Positions 16,544 through 24,899 of a stretch of 64,000 nt of DNA are shown here, piece after piece (the stretch's first letter is position 1; every line of letters begins with the position of its first letter). The notes under the pieces are model-generated. The model ran no database searches, was not told where the DNA came from, and was given only the letters and a program-made list of their open reading frames with translations. The stretch covers positions 744,001-808,000 of the forward strand of contig NZ_CP194171.1 in the NCBI RefSeq assembly GCF_050908845.1. The letters run 5' to 3'. Origin of the DNA: Marinobacterium_D sp050908845 (lineage in GTDB: Bacteria; Pseudomonadota; Gammaproteobacteria; Pseudomonadales; Balneatricaceae). A program made the translations under genes and the position numbers.

Positions 16544-17299
16544 GTGTGGTTCGGGATCGTATCCCTGTTCCCGGAAATGTTCGAAGCGGTCACCCGCTAC
16601 GGCGTTACCGGACGAGCAGTGCGCAATGAACTGATCAGTGTTGAGTGCTGGAATCCGCGTGACTTCACGCATGACCGGCACCGCACCGTGGACGACCGCC
16701 CCTACGGCGGAGGTCCCGGCATGCTGATGAAGGTTCAGCCACTGCGTGATGCGATCCAGGCGGCGAAAGCTGCCGCGGGTGACGACGCCCGGGTGATCTA
16801 TCTTTCCCCTCAGGGGCGAAAACTGGATCAGACCGGTGTCGCTGAGCTGGCAAAGGCGCAGAAGCTGATTCTGGTAGCGGGTCGCTACGAAGGAATCGAC
16901 GAACGCCTGATCCAGTCGGAAGTCGACGAAGAGTGGTCTCTTGGCGATTTCGTTCTCAGCGGTGGCGAGTTGCCGGCGATGGTGATGGTGGATGCGGTTG
17001 CGCGTCTGGTGCCGGGGGTACTCGGTCACAGCGACTCGGCCGTGGAGGACTCCTTCTACGAAGGCCTGCTCGACTGCCCTCACTATACGCGGCCGGAAGC
17101 GCTCGATGGTATGCAGGTACCGGATGTTTTGCTCAGCGGTAATCACGAGCAGATCCGGCGCTGGCGGCTCAAGCAGCAGCTTGGGCGTACCTGGTCGCGA
17201 CGCCCGGACCTGATTGAACAGATTGAACTGGACCCGGAACAGCAGGCGCTGTTAAGCGAATATATCCGCGAGGCCAAAGGGCGGGCGGGTGAAAATTAG
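16544..17299 (+). CDS. trmD: tRNA (guanine-N1-)-methyltransferase TrmD
   Basis: A 251-residue SPOUT-class enzyme that makes m1G37 in tRNAs and prevents frameshifting. The start is GTG (MWFGIVSLFPEMFEAVTRYG). The motifs RPYGGGPGMLMKVQPL, GRYEGIDERL and LGDFVLSGGELPAMVMVDA form the knotted SAM site. The length is as usual. It is nine bases upstream of rplS. Confidence 0.98.
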   Translation: MWFGIVSLFPEMFEAVTRYGVTGRAVRNELISVECWNPRDFTHDRHRTVDDRPYGGGPGMLMKVQPLRDAIQAAKAAAGDDARVIYLSPQGRKLDQTGVAELAKAQKLILVAGRYEGIDERLIQSEVDEEWSLGDFVLSGGELPAMVMVDAVARLVPGVLGHSDSAVEDSFYEGLLDCPHYTRPEALDGMQVPDVLLSGNHEQIRRWRLKQQLGRTWSRRPDLIEQIELDPEQQALLSEYIREAKGRAGEN

Positions 17300-17308
17300 G
17301 AGCGAGCG

Positions 17309-17665
17309 ATGAGCAGCAAAAACAAAATCATTCAGCAGATCGAAGCTGAACAGACTGGTAAAGAAGTACCGGCGTTTGCACCGGGCGATACCGTAGTCAT
17401 CCAGGTACGTGTAGTAGAGGGCAACCGTAGCCGTCTGCAGGCGTTCGAAGGCGTTGTAATCGGCAAGCGTAACCGCGGCCTGAACTCTGCTTTCACCGTA
17501 CGTAAAATCTCCCACGGTGTGGGCGTTGAACGTACCTTCCAGACCTACAGCCCGGTTGTAGAAGGTATCGAAGTCAAGCGTCGTGGTGACGTGCGTCAGG
17601 CTAAACTGTACTACCTGCGTGAGCGCAGTGGTAAGTCTGCACGTATCAAGGAAAAGCTGGGCTAA
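17309..17665 (+). CDS. rplS: 50S ribosomal protein L19
   Basis: A 118-residue L19 with FAPGDTVVIQVRVVEGNRSR and RAKLYYLRE-like family ends (QAKLYYLRERSGKSARIKEK). A ribosome site, AGGAGCGAG, precedes the ATG. It is the last gene of the rpsP operon and is followed by a strong terminator. Confidence 0.98.
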   Translation: MSSKNKIIQQIEAEQTGKEVPAFAPGDTVVIQVRVVEGNRSRLQAFEGVVIGKRNRGLNSAFTVRKISHGVGVERTFQTYSPVVEGIEVKRRGDVRQAKLYYLRERSGKSARIKEKLG

Positions 17666-17692
17666 GCGATTTCTATCGCATCAGCTTCCGGG

Positions 17693-17719
17693 AAGGGCGG
17701 CCTTAGGGTCGCCCTTTTT
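17693..17719 (+). terminator. Intrinsic terminator of the rpsP-rplS operon
   Basis: AAGGGCG (17693-17699) pairs with CGCCCTT (17710-17716) around a ten-base loop, followed by a T-run. It begins 28 bp after the rplS stop. Confidence 0.85.
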
Positions 17720-17893
17720 GTTGATATAAACCTACAAAAAACGTTATTTTTGCATGGGTTATTAAACCCGGCCCCGACATGGTTTAGGCTTGGGTAAGGC
17801 CTCAGCCCAGGGTGGTTACAGGGACTGGGTCGCCTTTTTGGTCGGCCGGACATAGAATCTGCCGGACAGGGAAAAAAACAAAAGGAGTGGCAG

Positions 17894-19336
17894 ATGCGCA
17901 AGCTCGCCATGCGGTTCTTCATACTGGTACTGCTGCTGGCTTTGGTCCTTGGTGGTGCCTACGGCTTTTACTGGTACCAGGTGAAATCCTTCGTTGATGA
18001 CCTGTCTGCTCAGGTCAGTGGCCAGGCGCAGATCGAGTACAGCGCCATTTACGCTGATCCTCGTGGCGAGGTTGGTGTGGACGGTGTCAGCATCACCCTG
18101 AAACAGGATGGCACACGCATTCCGGTGGAATCGATACGGGTGCGCTCCGATGATCCCTTCTTCTTTTTCAATCCCCGTGGACGTATAGAGTCCGGTGACT
18201 GGCCGGCGCAGCTGAACCTCTATGTCAAACAGGCGCAGCTGAGTCTTAACAGCGGCCTCGTGAAAACGCTTGAACAGCAGGCAGCGAACGCGGCCGAGAT
18301 GAATCCGCTTGCCGTCAGCCCTGATGCTCTGGCCTGCGGTGATGTGCAGCAGCTGGATGTGGCTGCGATGCGTGAGATGGGGTATTCACGCATTACGTCC
18401 GACTTTGTGCTCGGGTTTGATGTGGATCGCTATAACCAGCGCATCAGTATCAATACCGATTTTTCTGCCAATGGTATGGGCAGTTCCACCGCCGAGATCG
18501 AGTTTTCGGTGGTCAGTGATGATCTGGCTCCAGCCCGCCTGCTTGCCGCGAACCCGCGTCTGCGTAAGCTGGAAGTCAGCTATACGGACGGTGGTTACAA
18601 CGTACGCCGCAACCGTTTCTGTGCCGAGCAGGCCGGCGTCGATGTCGAAACCTATCGCGCCGAGCATCAACGTCTAATGGAGCAGTGGCTGCTGTCGGTA
18701 GGTGTGGATCTTCCTGAGCTGTTGTGGGATATCTACAGCGGCATTAATGAGCCCGGAGGCCGTTTCACACTGACCATGCGCCCGCCCGGTGGTCTCGGTG
18801 CCGAGGTGATGGCCGCAATGGGCGCACCGGCGCAGCTGATCGAACGTCTCAATATCGCGGTTCGCCTGAATGGTCAGCCGGTGGCGATCAACAGCATCGA
18901 CTGGGCCGGTATTCAGGTTGACCCGGTTCCGCTGCCCTCTGCGGGCGGGGACGGAGACGCGGGAGAAGGCGAAGCCGGGCAGGTCGCTGATGCAGCGGAC
19001 GCGCCGGAAGCGGAGTCCGCACCCGGTGAGAGTGAAGAGCCCTCCGAAACGGTCGCGCAAGATACAGAAGCCGATGAGGATGACCTGTTCCGCGGCATGC
19101 CCCAGCGGGAGCCCGAGCCTGAACCCAAGCGTTACCGTGAGACAGCACTGGCCCAGCTTGGTGGACTGGCGGGCCTGCCGGTTCGTGTGAGAACCGACCT
19201 CGGTAACAAGTTCGAGGGTAAGATCGTTGAGGTGCAGGGCGGCAGTACATTGCTGATTGAACAGCGGGTCGACCGGGGTGTGATCACCTATCCGCTGGAG
19301 TTCAGTCAGATCCGCTCCGCTGAGGTTTATCATTGA
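17894..19336 (+). CDS. Unrecognised membrane-anchored envelope protein with acidic linker
   Basis: A 480-residue protein I do not recognise. Residues 6-27 form one hydrophobic helix after a short basic end (MRKLAMRFFILVLLLALVLG), so it is a signal anchor or signal peptide and the rest is probably periplasmic. Residues 40-335 look like a mixed alpha/beta domain with beta-rich stretches (RISINTDFSANGMGSSTAEI). Residues about 348-412 are a low-complexity Glu/Ala/Pro/Asp linker. Residues 413-480 form a compact beta-rich end (LPVRVRTDLGNKFEGKIVEV), recalling small Sm-like or SH3-like barrels. The ATG at 17894 has AAAGGAG upstream. It lies between rplS and xerD and overlaps xerD by four bases. Confidence 0.85.
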   Translation: MRKLAMRFFILVLLLALVLGGAYGFYWYQVKSFVDDLSAQVSGQAQIEYSAIYADPRGEVGVDGVSITLKQDGTRIPVESIRVRSDDPFFFFNPRGRIESGDWPAQLNLYVKQAQLSLNSGLVKTLEQQAANAAEMNPLAVSPDALACGDVQQLDVAAMREMGYSRITSDFVLGFDVDRYNQRISINTDFSANGMGSSTAEIEFSVVSDDLAPARLLAANPRLRKLEVSYTDGGYNVRRNRFCAEQAGVDVETYRAEHQRLMEQWLLSVGVDLPELLWDIYSGINEPGGRFTLTMRPPGGLGAEVMAAMGAPAQLIERLNIAVRLNGQPVAINSIDWAGIQVDPVPLPSAGGDGDAGEGEAGQVADAADAPEAESAPGESEEPSETVAQDTEADEDDLFRGMPQREPEPEPKRYRETALAQLGGLAGLPVRVRTDLGNKFEGKIVEVQGGSTLLIEQRVDRGVITYPLEFSQIRSAEVYH

Positions 19337-20262
19337 AACCAGATCGACGTCGGCGGGCCAGGTTGCCCGCCGAACCAGATCAAGCGGTTATCGCACAGTA
19401 TCTCGATCATCTCTGGCTTGAGCGTGGTCTCAGCGATAACACCCGTTTTTCCTACGAAAGAGATCTTAACCATTTCGCCTGCTGGCTGAACGAACGGAAG
19501 CTGGCGCTGCAGGAGGTGGTGCGTGAGGATCTGCAGCGCCACCTTCACTGGCGTATCGAGCAGCAGCTCAGACCAAGCTCCACCTCCCGTCTGCTTTCAA
19601 CCCTACGCGGTTTCTACCGCTTTCTGCTGCGTGAACAGCAGATCGACGTCGACCCGACGCTCAATATCGACAGCCCCAAACGTGGCCGCCCGCTGCCGAA
19701 AACCCTGACCGAAGCCGATGTGGAAGCGCTGCTGGCAGCGCCTGATACCGGCACGGCGCTGGGTTTGCGCGACCGTACGATGCTGGAACTTCTGTACGCC
19801 TGTGGACTGCGTGTCTCCGAGCTGGTGGCGTTGCGTCTCGATGAGCTGAACCGGCGCATGGGGGTGATGCGGGTGATTGGCAAGGGTGACAAAGAACGGA
19901 TGCTGCCAGTTGGTGACGAGGCGTTGAGCTGGCTGACGCGCTACCTGCGTGATGCCCGGCCGGAACTTGGTGACGATCCGCGCGTCGAAGAGCTGTTCCT
20001 GAGTCAGCGTGGGCAGGCGATGACACGACAGACGTTCTGGCACAGGATCAAGCGGTATGCGCTTGAGAGTGGTATCGACAAACCCCTGTCGCCCCATGTG
20101 CTGCGTCACGCCTTTGCAACCCATCTGCTGAATCATGGCGCGGATCTGCGCGTGGTGCAGATGCTGCTTGGTCATGCCAGCCTGTCGACCACGCAGATCT
20201 ATACCCATATCGCGACGGCACGTCTGCAGGCGCTGCATCGCGAGCACCATCCCCGGGGATGA
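19333..20262 (+). CDS. xerD: Site-specific tyrosine recombinase XerD
   Basis: A 309-residue tyrosine recombinase that, with XerC, resolves chromosome dimers at dif. The catalytic set is complete: R160 (in CGLRVSEL), K184 (IGKGDKER), H255 and R258 (HVLRHAFATHLL), H281 (LGHASLST) and Y290. The N-terminal SAM-like core-binding domain spans residues about 16-100. The start is TTG at 19333, overlapping the stop of the preceding gene, with GAGG at 19322-19325. The gene order xerD-dsbC-hom-thrC supports XerD rather than XerC. Confidence 0.95.
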   Translation: MKPDRRRRARLPAEPDQAVIAQYLDHLWLERGLSDNTRFSYERDLNHFACWLNERKLALQEVVREDLQRHLHWRIEQQLRPSSTSRLLSTLRGFYRFLLREQQIDVDPTLNIDSPKRGRPLPKTLTEADVEALLAAPDTGTALGLRDRTMLELLYACGLRVSELVALRLDELNRRMGVMRVIGKGDKERMLPVGDEALSWLTRYLRDARPELGDDPRVEELFLSQRGQAMTRQTFWHRIKRYALESGIDKPLSPHVLRHAFATHLLNHGADLRVVQMLLGHASLSTTQIYTHIATARLQALHREHHPRG

Positions 20263-20329
20263 TGCAGGCGCCGGCAGGGCGGCAGTGGTAGACTGGCCGA
20301 AAGCATTTTTTAATTTTCCAGGAGGTAGC

Positions 20330-21061
20330 ATGCGAGCGTTAATAGCCGCGATGGTGATGATGTTTGTGGCGCAGGGCGCTCAGGCTGCGGACGAGGCCAG
20401 CGATAAAATCGCGGAGCGGATCAAAAGCGTGGACAGCCGGCTCAGTGTTGAATCGGTGACACCCACCCCGATGGATGGTCTGTTCGAGGTCGTGCTGGGC
20501 AGCGGTGAGGTGCTCTATACCGACAGCGAGGGCGGATATGTGCTCTCCGGTGAGCTTTACCAGCTGGTGGATGGTCAAGGCCTGGTTAACCTGACCGAGC
20601 AGCGGATGCAGAAGGTCCGTGTCGATGCGCTGGCCGAGATAGCTCCGCAGCAGCGTGTAATTTTTCCGGCCAAGGGTGAGCGCAAGGGGCATATCCAGGT
20701 GTTCACCGATGTGGATTGCGTCTACTGCCGCCGACTTCACTCCGAGATGGCCGAGCTGAACGAGCTGGGTATCCAGGTGGACTACCTGGCCTTTCCCCGT
20801 GGCGGTGAGCGTTCGGCAGCAGCGGCGAAGATGAGCGCGATCTGGTGTGCCGAGCCTGGTGAAGCGCGCCGGGAGCTGATGAACCGTGCCAAGGCGGGAG
20901 AGAACCTGGATCCGGTGGATTGCGAGAATCCTGTACTGGACCAGTTTCACCTGGGACAGCAGTTGGGTGTGACCGGTACGCCGGCGCTGATCCTGGATGA
21001 TGGTCGCCTGCTGCCGGGTTATCTGCCGGCGGAGCGCCTGAAACAGATACTCAATATCTGA
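20330..21061 (+). CDS. dsbC: Periplasmic disulfide isomerase DsbC
   Basis: A 243-residue protein with a 19-residue signal peptide (MRALIAAMVMMFVAQGAQA). It has the DsbC dimerisation domain (about 22-85) and a thioredoxin domain with the active site CVYC at 130-133 and the cis-proline segment TGTPALIL. A second pair, W-C-A and D-C-E near residues 179 and 206, matches the structural disulfide. AGGAGG precedes the ATG at 20330. It shuffles wrong disulfides in exported proteins with DsbD as electron donor. A terminator follows. Confidence 0.96.
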   Translation: MRALIAAMVMMFVAQGAQAADEASDKIAERIKSVDSRLSVESVTPTPMDGLFEVVLGSGEVLYTDSEGGYVLSGELYQLVDGQGLVNLTEQRMQKVRVDALAEIAPQQRVIFPAKGERKGHIQVFTDVDCVYCRRLHSEMAELNELGIQVDYLAFPRGGERSAAAAKMSAIWCAEPGEARRELMNRAKAGENLDPVDCENPVLDQFHLGQQLGVTGTPALILDDGRLLPGYLPAERLKQILNI

Positions 21062-21083
21062 CGTCTGAACGTTTCGGTGTCCG

Positions 21084-21114
21084 GGCGGGTGCGTGCTGCG
21101 TACCCGCCTTTTTT
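21084..21114 (+). terminator. Intrinsic terminator after dsbC
   Basis: GGCGGGT (21084-21090) pairs with ACCCGCC (21102-21108), followed by six T. It lies 23 bp after the dsbC stop and separates it from hom-thrC. Confidence 0.85.
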
Positions 21115-21168
21115 GTGCCTGATATGAACAGTTATCCACTCAGTAAATGGATGCAGGCTGGCTGGGTT

Positions 21169-21177
21169 TGCTATACT
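21169..21177 (+). promoter_or_regulatory. Extended -10 promoter candidate for hom-thrC
   Basis: TGCTATACT at 21169-21177 is an extended -10 element (TGn plus TATACT). No good -35 is seen, as is usual for this class. The transcript would have a leader of about 110 bases before the hom start. It lies just after the dsbC terminator, where a promoter is needed. Confidence 0.5.
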
Positions 21178-21296
21178 GAGGCCCATTTTTTCGCCCGCAA
21201 GAAGTCGCGCTCCTTCGCCGTATTGGTCACCACGCCTGTGGGGCACTGTAGCGAATGGGCTAACGGGTTGTTTTGACAAGTAAAGCGAGGTGTTGT

Positions 21297-22598
21297 TTGA
21301 AACCGGTAAAAGTAGGTATCTGTGGTCTGGGCACCGTCGGTGGCGGTACTTTCAATGTACTCATGCGTAATGCTGAAGAGATTGCGCGTCGTGCCGGACG
21401 TAAAATTATTGTTGAGCAGATTGGCACGCGGCGTGAGAACCCCGCTTGCGATACCACCGGTATTCAGATTACCAACGACATTTTCGCTGTTGCCACCAAT
21501 CCTGAGATCGATATCGTCATCGAACTGATCGGCGGCTATGAGACCGCCCGTGATCTGGTGCTGACAGCGATTGAGAACGGCAAACACGTGGTGACTGCCA
21601 ACAAGGCGCTGATCGCTGTGCATGGTAACGAGATTTTCGCGGCCGCCCAGGATAAGAACGTCATGGTGGCGTTCGAAGCGTCCGTGGCCGGCGGTATCCC
21701 GATCATCAAGGCGATCCGTGAAGGTCTGGCGGCCAACCAGATCAACTGGCTGGCCGGCATCATCAACGGCACCGGTAACTACATCATGACCGAAATGCGT
21801 GAAAAAGGCCGCGCGTTCGATGATGTCCTGGCCGAAGCCCAGGAGCTCGGTTACGCCGAAGCCGATCCCACCTTCGACGTGGAAGGGATCGATGCCGCGC
21901 ACAAGCTGACCATCCTGGCGTCGATCGCCTACGGCGTGCCGCTGCAGTTCGACAAGGCCTACACCGAGGGGATCAGCAAGATCACCACCGAAGATGTGCA
22001 GTACGCCGAAGAGCTCGGATACCGTATCAAGCATCTCGGTCTGAGTCGTCGTACCCAGCGCGGCATTGAGCTGCGCGTGCATCCGACCCTGATCCCGCAG
22101 TCTACCCTGCTGGCCAATGTGAATGGCGTGATGAACGCAATCCTGGTTGATGGCGATGCCGTCGGCCAGACCCTGTACTACGGCAGCGGTGCCGGTGCTG
22201 AACCGACCGCTTCTGCGGTGGTGGCCGATGTTGTCGATGTGGTGCGTACCCTGACCGCCGACCGTGACAACCGCGTACCGCACCTGGCGTTCCAGCCGGG
22301 CCAGCTGTCCGAGCTGCCGATGCTGCCGGTGGACGATGTGGTGACCGGTTACTACCTGCGTCTGCAGGCGGTGGAGCGTCCGGGTGTGCTGGCCCACGTC
22401 ACCCGTATCCTGGGTGAAAAGGGTATCAACATCGAGGCGATCATCCAGAAACAGACCCGCGAGGCGCAGGTGCCGGTGATCATGATGACCCAGCGCGTGG
22501 CCGAAAGCACCATGAACGAAGCGATCCGCGAGATCGAAGCGCTGCCGGATATCCTCGGCGAAGTGGTACGTATCCGCGTCGAACATCTGGCAGATTGA
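21297..22598 (+). CDS. hom: Homoserine dehydrogenase
   Basis: A 433-residue NAD(P)-dependent enzyme converting aspartate semialdehyde to homoserine. The start is TTG at 21297, six bases after GCGAGG; it gives MKPVKVGICGLGTVGGG, the same N-terminus as pseudomonad Hom. A TTG at 21273 is the longer alternative. The Rossmann loop is GLGTVGGG. The central segment GIINGTGNYIMTEM and the catalytic region EADPTFDVEGIDAAHKL follow, and the C-terminal ACT domain begins near LRLQAVERPGVLAHVTRIL. The ACT domain suggests threonine feedback. It is in operon with thrC, 12 bp away. Confidence 0.97.
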   Translation: MKPVKVGICGLGTVGGGTFNVLMRNAEEIARRAGRKIIVEQIGTRRENPACDTTGIQITNDIFAVATNPEIDIVIELIGGYETARDLVLTAIENGKHVVTANKALIAVHGNEIFAAAQDKNVMVAFEASVAGGIPIIKAIREGLAANQINWLAGIINGTGNYIMTEMREKGRAFDDVLAEAQELGYAEADPTFDVEGIDAAHKLTILASIAYGVPLQFDKAYTEGISKITTEDVQYAEELGYRIKHLGLSRRTQRGIELRVHPTLIPQSTLLANVNGVMNAILVDGDAVGQTLYYGSGAGAEPTASAVVADVVDVVRTLTADRDNRVPHLAFQPGQLSELPMLPVDDVVTGYYLRLQAVERPGVLAHVTRILGEKGINIEAIIQKQTREAQVPVIMMTQRVAESTMNEAIREIEALPDILGEVVRIRVEHLAD

Positions 22599-22610
22599 GG
22601 TTAGAAAACG

Positions 22611-24005
22611 ATGAAATATATCTCCACCCGCGGTCAGGCACCCAAGCTTGAGTTTGCCGATGTGCTGCTGGCTGGACTCGCCAGCGATGGCGGTCTGTAC
22701 GTCCCGGAACAGCTGCCGACCTTCTCCCAGGAGGAGATCGCCTCCTGGGCTGGTCTCTCCTATGCCGATCTCGCGTTCAAGGTGATCAAGCCGTTCGTCG
22801 ACACCTGCATCAAGGATGACGACCTGAAACGGATGATCGATGAGACCTACGCCGGTTTCAATCACTCCGCCGTGGCGCCGCTGAAAGAGCTGGGTACCAA
22901 CGAGTGGGTGCTGGAGCTGTTCCACGGCCCGACCCTGGCGTTCAAAGACTTCGCCCTGCAGCTGCTGGGCCGTCTGATGGATCATGTGCTGGCCGAGCGT
23001 GGCGAGCGTCTGGTGATCATGGGTGCCACCTCCGGCGATACCGGCTCTGCCGCCATCGAAGGCTGCCGTCACTCTGAGCACCTGGATATCTTTATCCTGC
23101 ATCCGCACAACCGGGTGTCCGAGGTGCAGCGCCGCCAGATGACCACGATTCTGGCCGATAACGTGTTCAACATCGCGCTGGAAGGTAACTTCGATGACTG
23201 TCAGCAGATGGTCAAGGACAGCTTTGCCGATCAGGCCTTCCTGAAGGGGCTGAAGCTGGGCGCCGTGAACTCGATCAACTGGGCGCGGATCATGGCCCAG
23301 ATCGTGTACTACTTCTCTGCATCCCTCGCCGTGGGCGGGCCGCACCGCCCGGTAGCGTTCTCCGTTCCGACCGGCAACTTTGGTGATATCTTCGCCGGTT
23401 ACCTGGCCAAACAGATGGGTCTGCCGATCCAGCAACTGGTGGTGGCCACCAACCGCAACGACATTCTGCACCGCGTCATCAGCGGCAACGACATGTCCAA
23501 GGGCGAGCTGGTGCACACTCTGTCACCGTCCATGGATATCATGGTCAGCTCCAACTTCGAACGTCTGCTGTTTGATGTCTACGACCGTGACGGCGCTGCC
23601 ATCAGCGAGCTGATGGACCGCTTCAAGAAAGAGCCGGTCAAGCTGGATGCAGCGCGCTGGGAGAAGGTGCGCGAGCTGTTCGACAGCGCCTGTGCCGATG
23701 ATGAAACCACCTGTCAGACCATTGCCGACGTGCACGCCGAGACCGGCTACCTGCTCGATCCGCACACCGCCATCGGCGTCAAGGCGGCTCGTGAGTGCTG
23801 GCGCGACAAGTCGGTGCCGATGATCACCCTGGCCACCGCGCACCCGGTCAAGTTCCCGGAACCGGTAATCAAGGCGGGCCTGGAAGGGCCGCAGCTGCCG
23901 GAGCATCTATCTGACCTGTTTGAGCGCGAAGAGCGTCTCGACGTGATCGACAATGACATCAGCGCCGTGCAGTCGTTTATCGCCTCGCACGTTCATCGCG
24001 ACTGA
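22611..24005 (+). CDS. thrC: Threonine synthase
   Basis: A 464-residue PLP enzyme making threonine from phosphohomoserine. The PLP lysine is K112 in LAFKDFALQ. GATSGDTGSAAIEG and SVPTGNFGDIFAGYLAKQMG are family motifs; this is the longer, TSH2-like class that starts MKYISTRGQAPKLEFADVLL. The length is normal. It follows hom directly and is ended by an intrinsic terminator. Homoserine kinase is not in the window. Confidence 0.98.
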   Translation: MKYISTRGQAPKLEFADVLLAGLASDGGLYVPEQLPTFSQEEIASWAGLSYADLAFKVIKPFVDTCIKDDDLKRMIDETYAGFNHSAVAPLKELGTNEWVLELFHGPTLAFKDFALQLLGRLMDHVLAERGERLVIMGATSGDTGSAAIEGCRHSEHLDIFILHPHNRVSEVQRRQMTTILADNVFNIALEGNFDDCQQMVKDSFADQAFLKGLKLGAVNSINWARIMAQIVYYFSASLAVGGPHRPVAFSVPTGNFGDIFAGYLAKQMGLPIQQLVVATNRNDILHRVISGNDMSKGELVHTLSPSMDIMVSSNFERLLFDVYDRDGAAISELMDRFKKEPVKLDAARWEKVRELFDSACADDETTCQTIADVHAETGYLLDPHTAIGVKAARECWRDKSVPMITLATAHPVKFPEPVIKAGLEGPQLPEHLSDLFEREERLDVIDNDISAVQSFIASHVHRD

Positions 24006-24012
24006 TTGCTAC

Positions 24013-24040
24013 AAGGCCCGGACCGCCCGGGCCTTCTCTT
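24013..24040 (+). terminator. Intrinsic terminator after thrC
   Basis: AAGGCCCGG (24013-24021) pairs with CCGGGCCTT (24027-24035) around five bases, then CTCTT. The T-run is interrupted, but the stem is strong and starts eight bases after the stop. Confidence 0.75.
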
Positions 24041-24078
24041 CTTAATCCCGCCTCAAGCCCCGGAGCAGGGAGCGCATC

Positions 24079-24894
24079 ATGGATAGTTTCTTCAGTCTTT
24101 CCAAGCTGTTCTGGTTCCTTGCCCGTCCCGATCACCTGCTGGTCTGGATGCTGCTGGTCGGACTGTTCAGTCTCTGGGCTGGATGGCGCCGTTTCGGTGC
24201 TGTGCTGCTGGGCTGCAACCTGCTGCTGTTCCTGCTCTTCCTGCTGATGCCGCTGGGAGATGCCCTGCTGATGCCGCTGGAAAAACGTTTTCCACAAGCG
24301 GAAAAAACCGCCGATGTGGACGGTATTCTGGTGCTTGGCGGCGGTGAACTGGCCGAGGAGAGCCTGTTCTGGGGGCAGCCGCAGCTCAATCAGGCCGCTG
24401 AGCGCCTGATGATCATCCCCGTGTTGGCCCGCCAGTACCCGCAGGCGAAGATCGTCTTCTCCGGCGGCAGTGGCTCTGTGCTGCGACCGGAGTTTCGCGG
24501 TGGCGATGTGGCCAGCGAATACCTGGATGCTGTGGGTCTGTCCGATCGTGTGCTGATTGAGCGGCACTCCCGCAACACCTACGAGAACGCGCTGAATACC
24601 ATCGACAGCCTGGAAGGCGTGCCCAAGGGGCGCTGGCTGCTGGTGACCTCCGCGTTCCATATGCCACGCTCCATCGGCGTATTTCGGCGCCAGGGTTGGG
24701 ACCTGACGCCCTATCCCGTGGATTACCGCGCCTTGAGTTCTGACGGTGCCCGTCTGGACCCCGGACTGTGGGAGAACCTGCGTGATACCGAAACCGCCAT
24801 GCGTGAATGGGTGGGGCTGGTTGCGTACTACCTGACCAACAAAACCAGTCAGCTGTTCCCGGCACCGCTGGAGCTGAAAGCGCCTGCTAATTGA
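24079..24894 (+). CDS. ElyC/YdcF-like DUF218 membrane protein
   Basis: A 271-residue protein with two N-terminal membrane helices (about 20-40 and 48-68, LLGCNLLLFLLFLLMPLGDA). A DUF218 domain follows with the motifs VDGILVLGGGELAE, KIVFSGGSG, RHSRNTYENA and LVTSAFHMPRS. The topology and motif order match ElyC (YcbC), which affects undecaprenyl-phosphate and peptidoglycan homeostasis, and YdcF. The ATG follows GGAG at about 24062. The stop overlaps a TTG in front of recJ. Confidence 0.86.
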   Translation: MDSFFSLSKLFWFLARPDHLLVWMLLVGLFSLWAGWRRFGAVLLGCNLLLFLLFLLMPLGDALLMPLEKRFPQAEKTADVDGILVLGGGELAEESLFWGQPQLNQAAERLMIIPVLARQYPQAKIVFSGGSGSVLRPEFRGGDVASEYLDAVGLSDRVLIERHSRNTYENALNTIDSLEGVPKGRWLLVTSAFHMPRSIGVFRRQGWDLTPYPVDYRALSSDGARLDPGLWENLRDTETAMREWVGLVAYYLTNKTSQLFPAPLELKAPAN

Positions 24895-24899
24895 GATCG

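Noticed and set aside
21151..21276. 41-codon plus-strand ORF upstream of hom as a threonine leader peptide
   Set aside because: It starts before the predicted promoter, has only three Thr codons, no ribosome site and no terminator hairpin before hom, so thr-type attenuation is not supported.
21171..23516. Very long open frame (781 codons) on the minus strand opposite hom and thrC
   Set aside because: It runs opposite two certain genes in the phase where GC-rich codon bias keeps frames open; its translation is rich in His/Gln/Arg/Gly without domain patterns and has no ribosome site.
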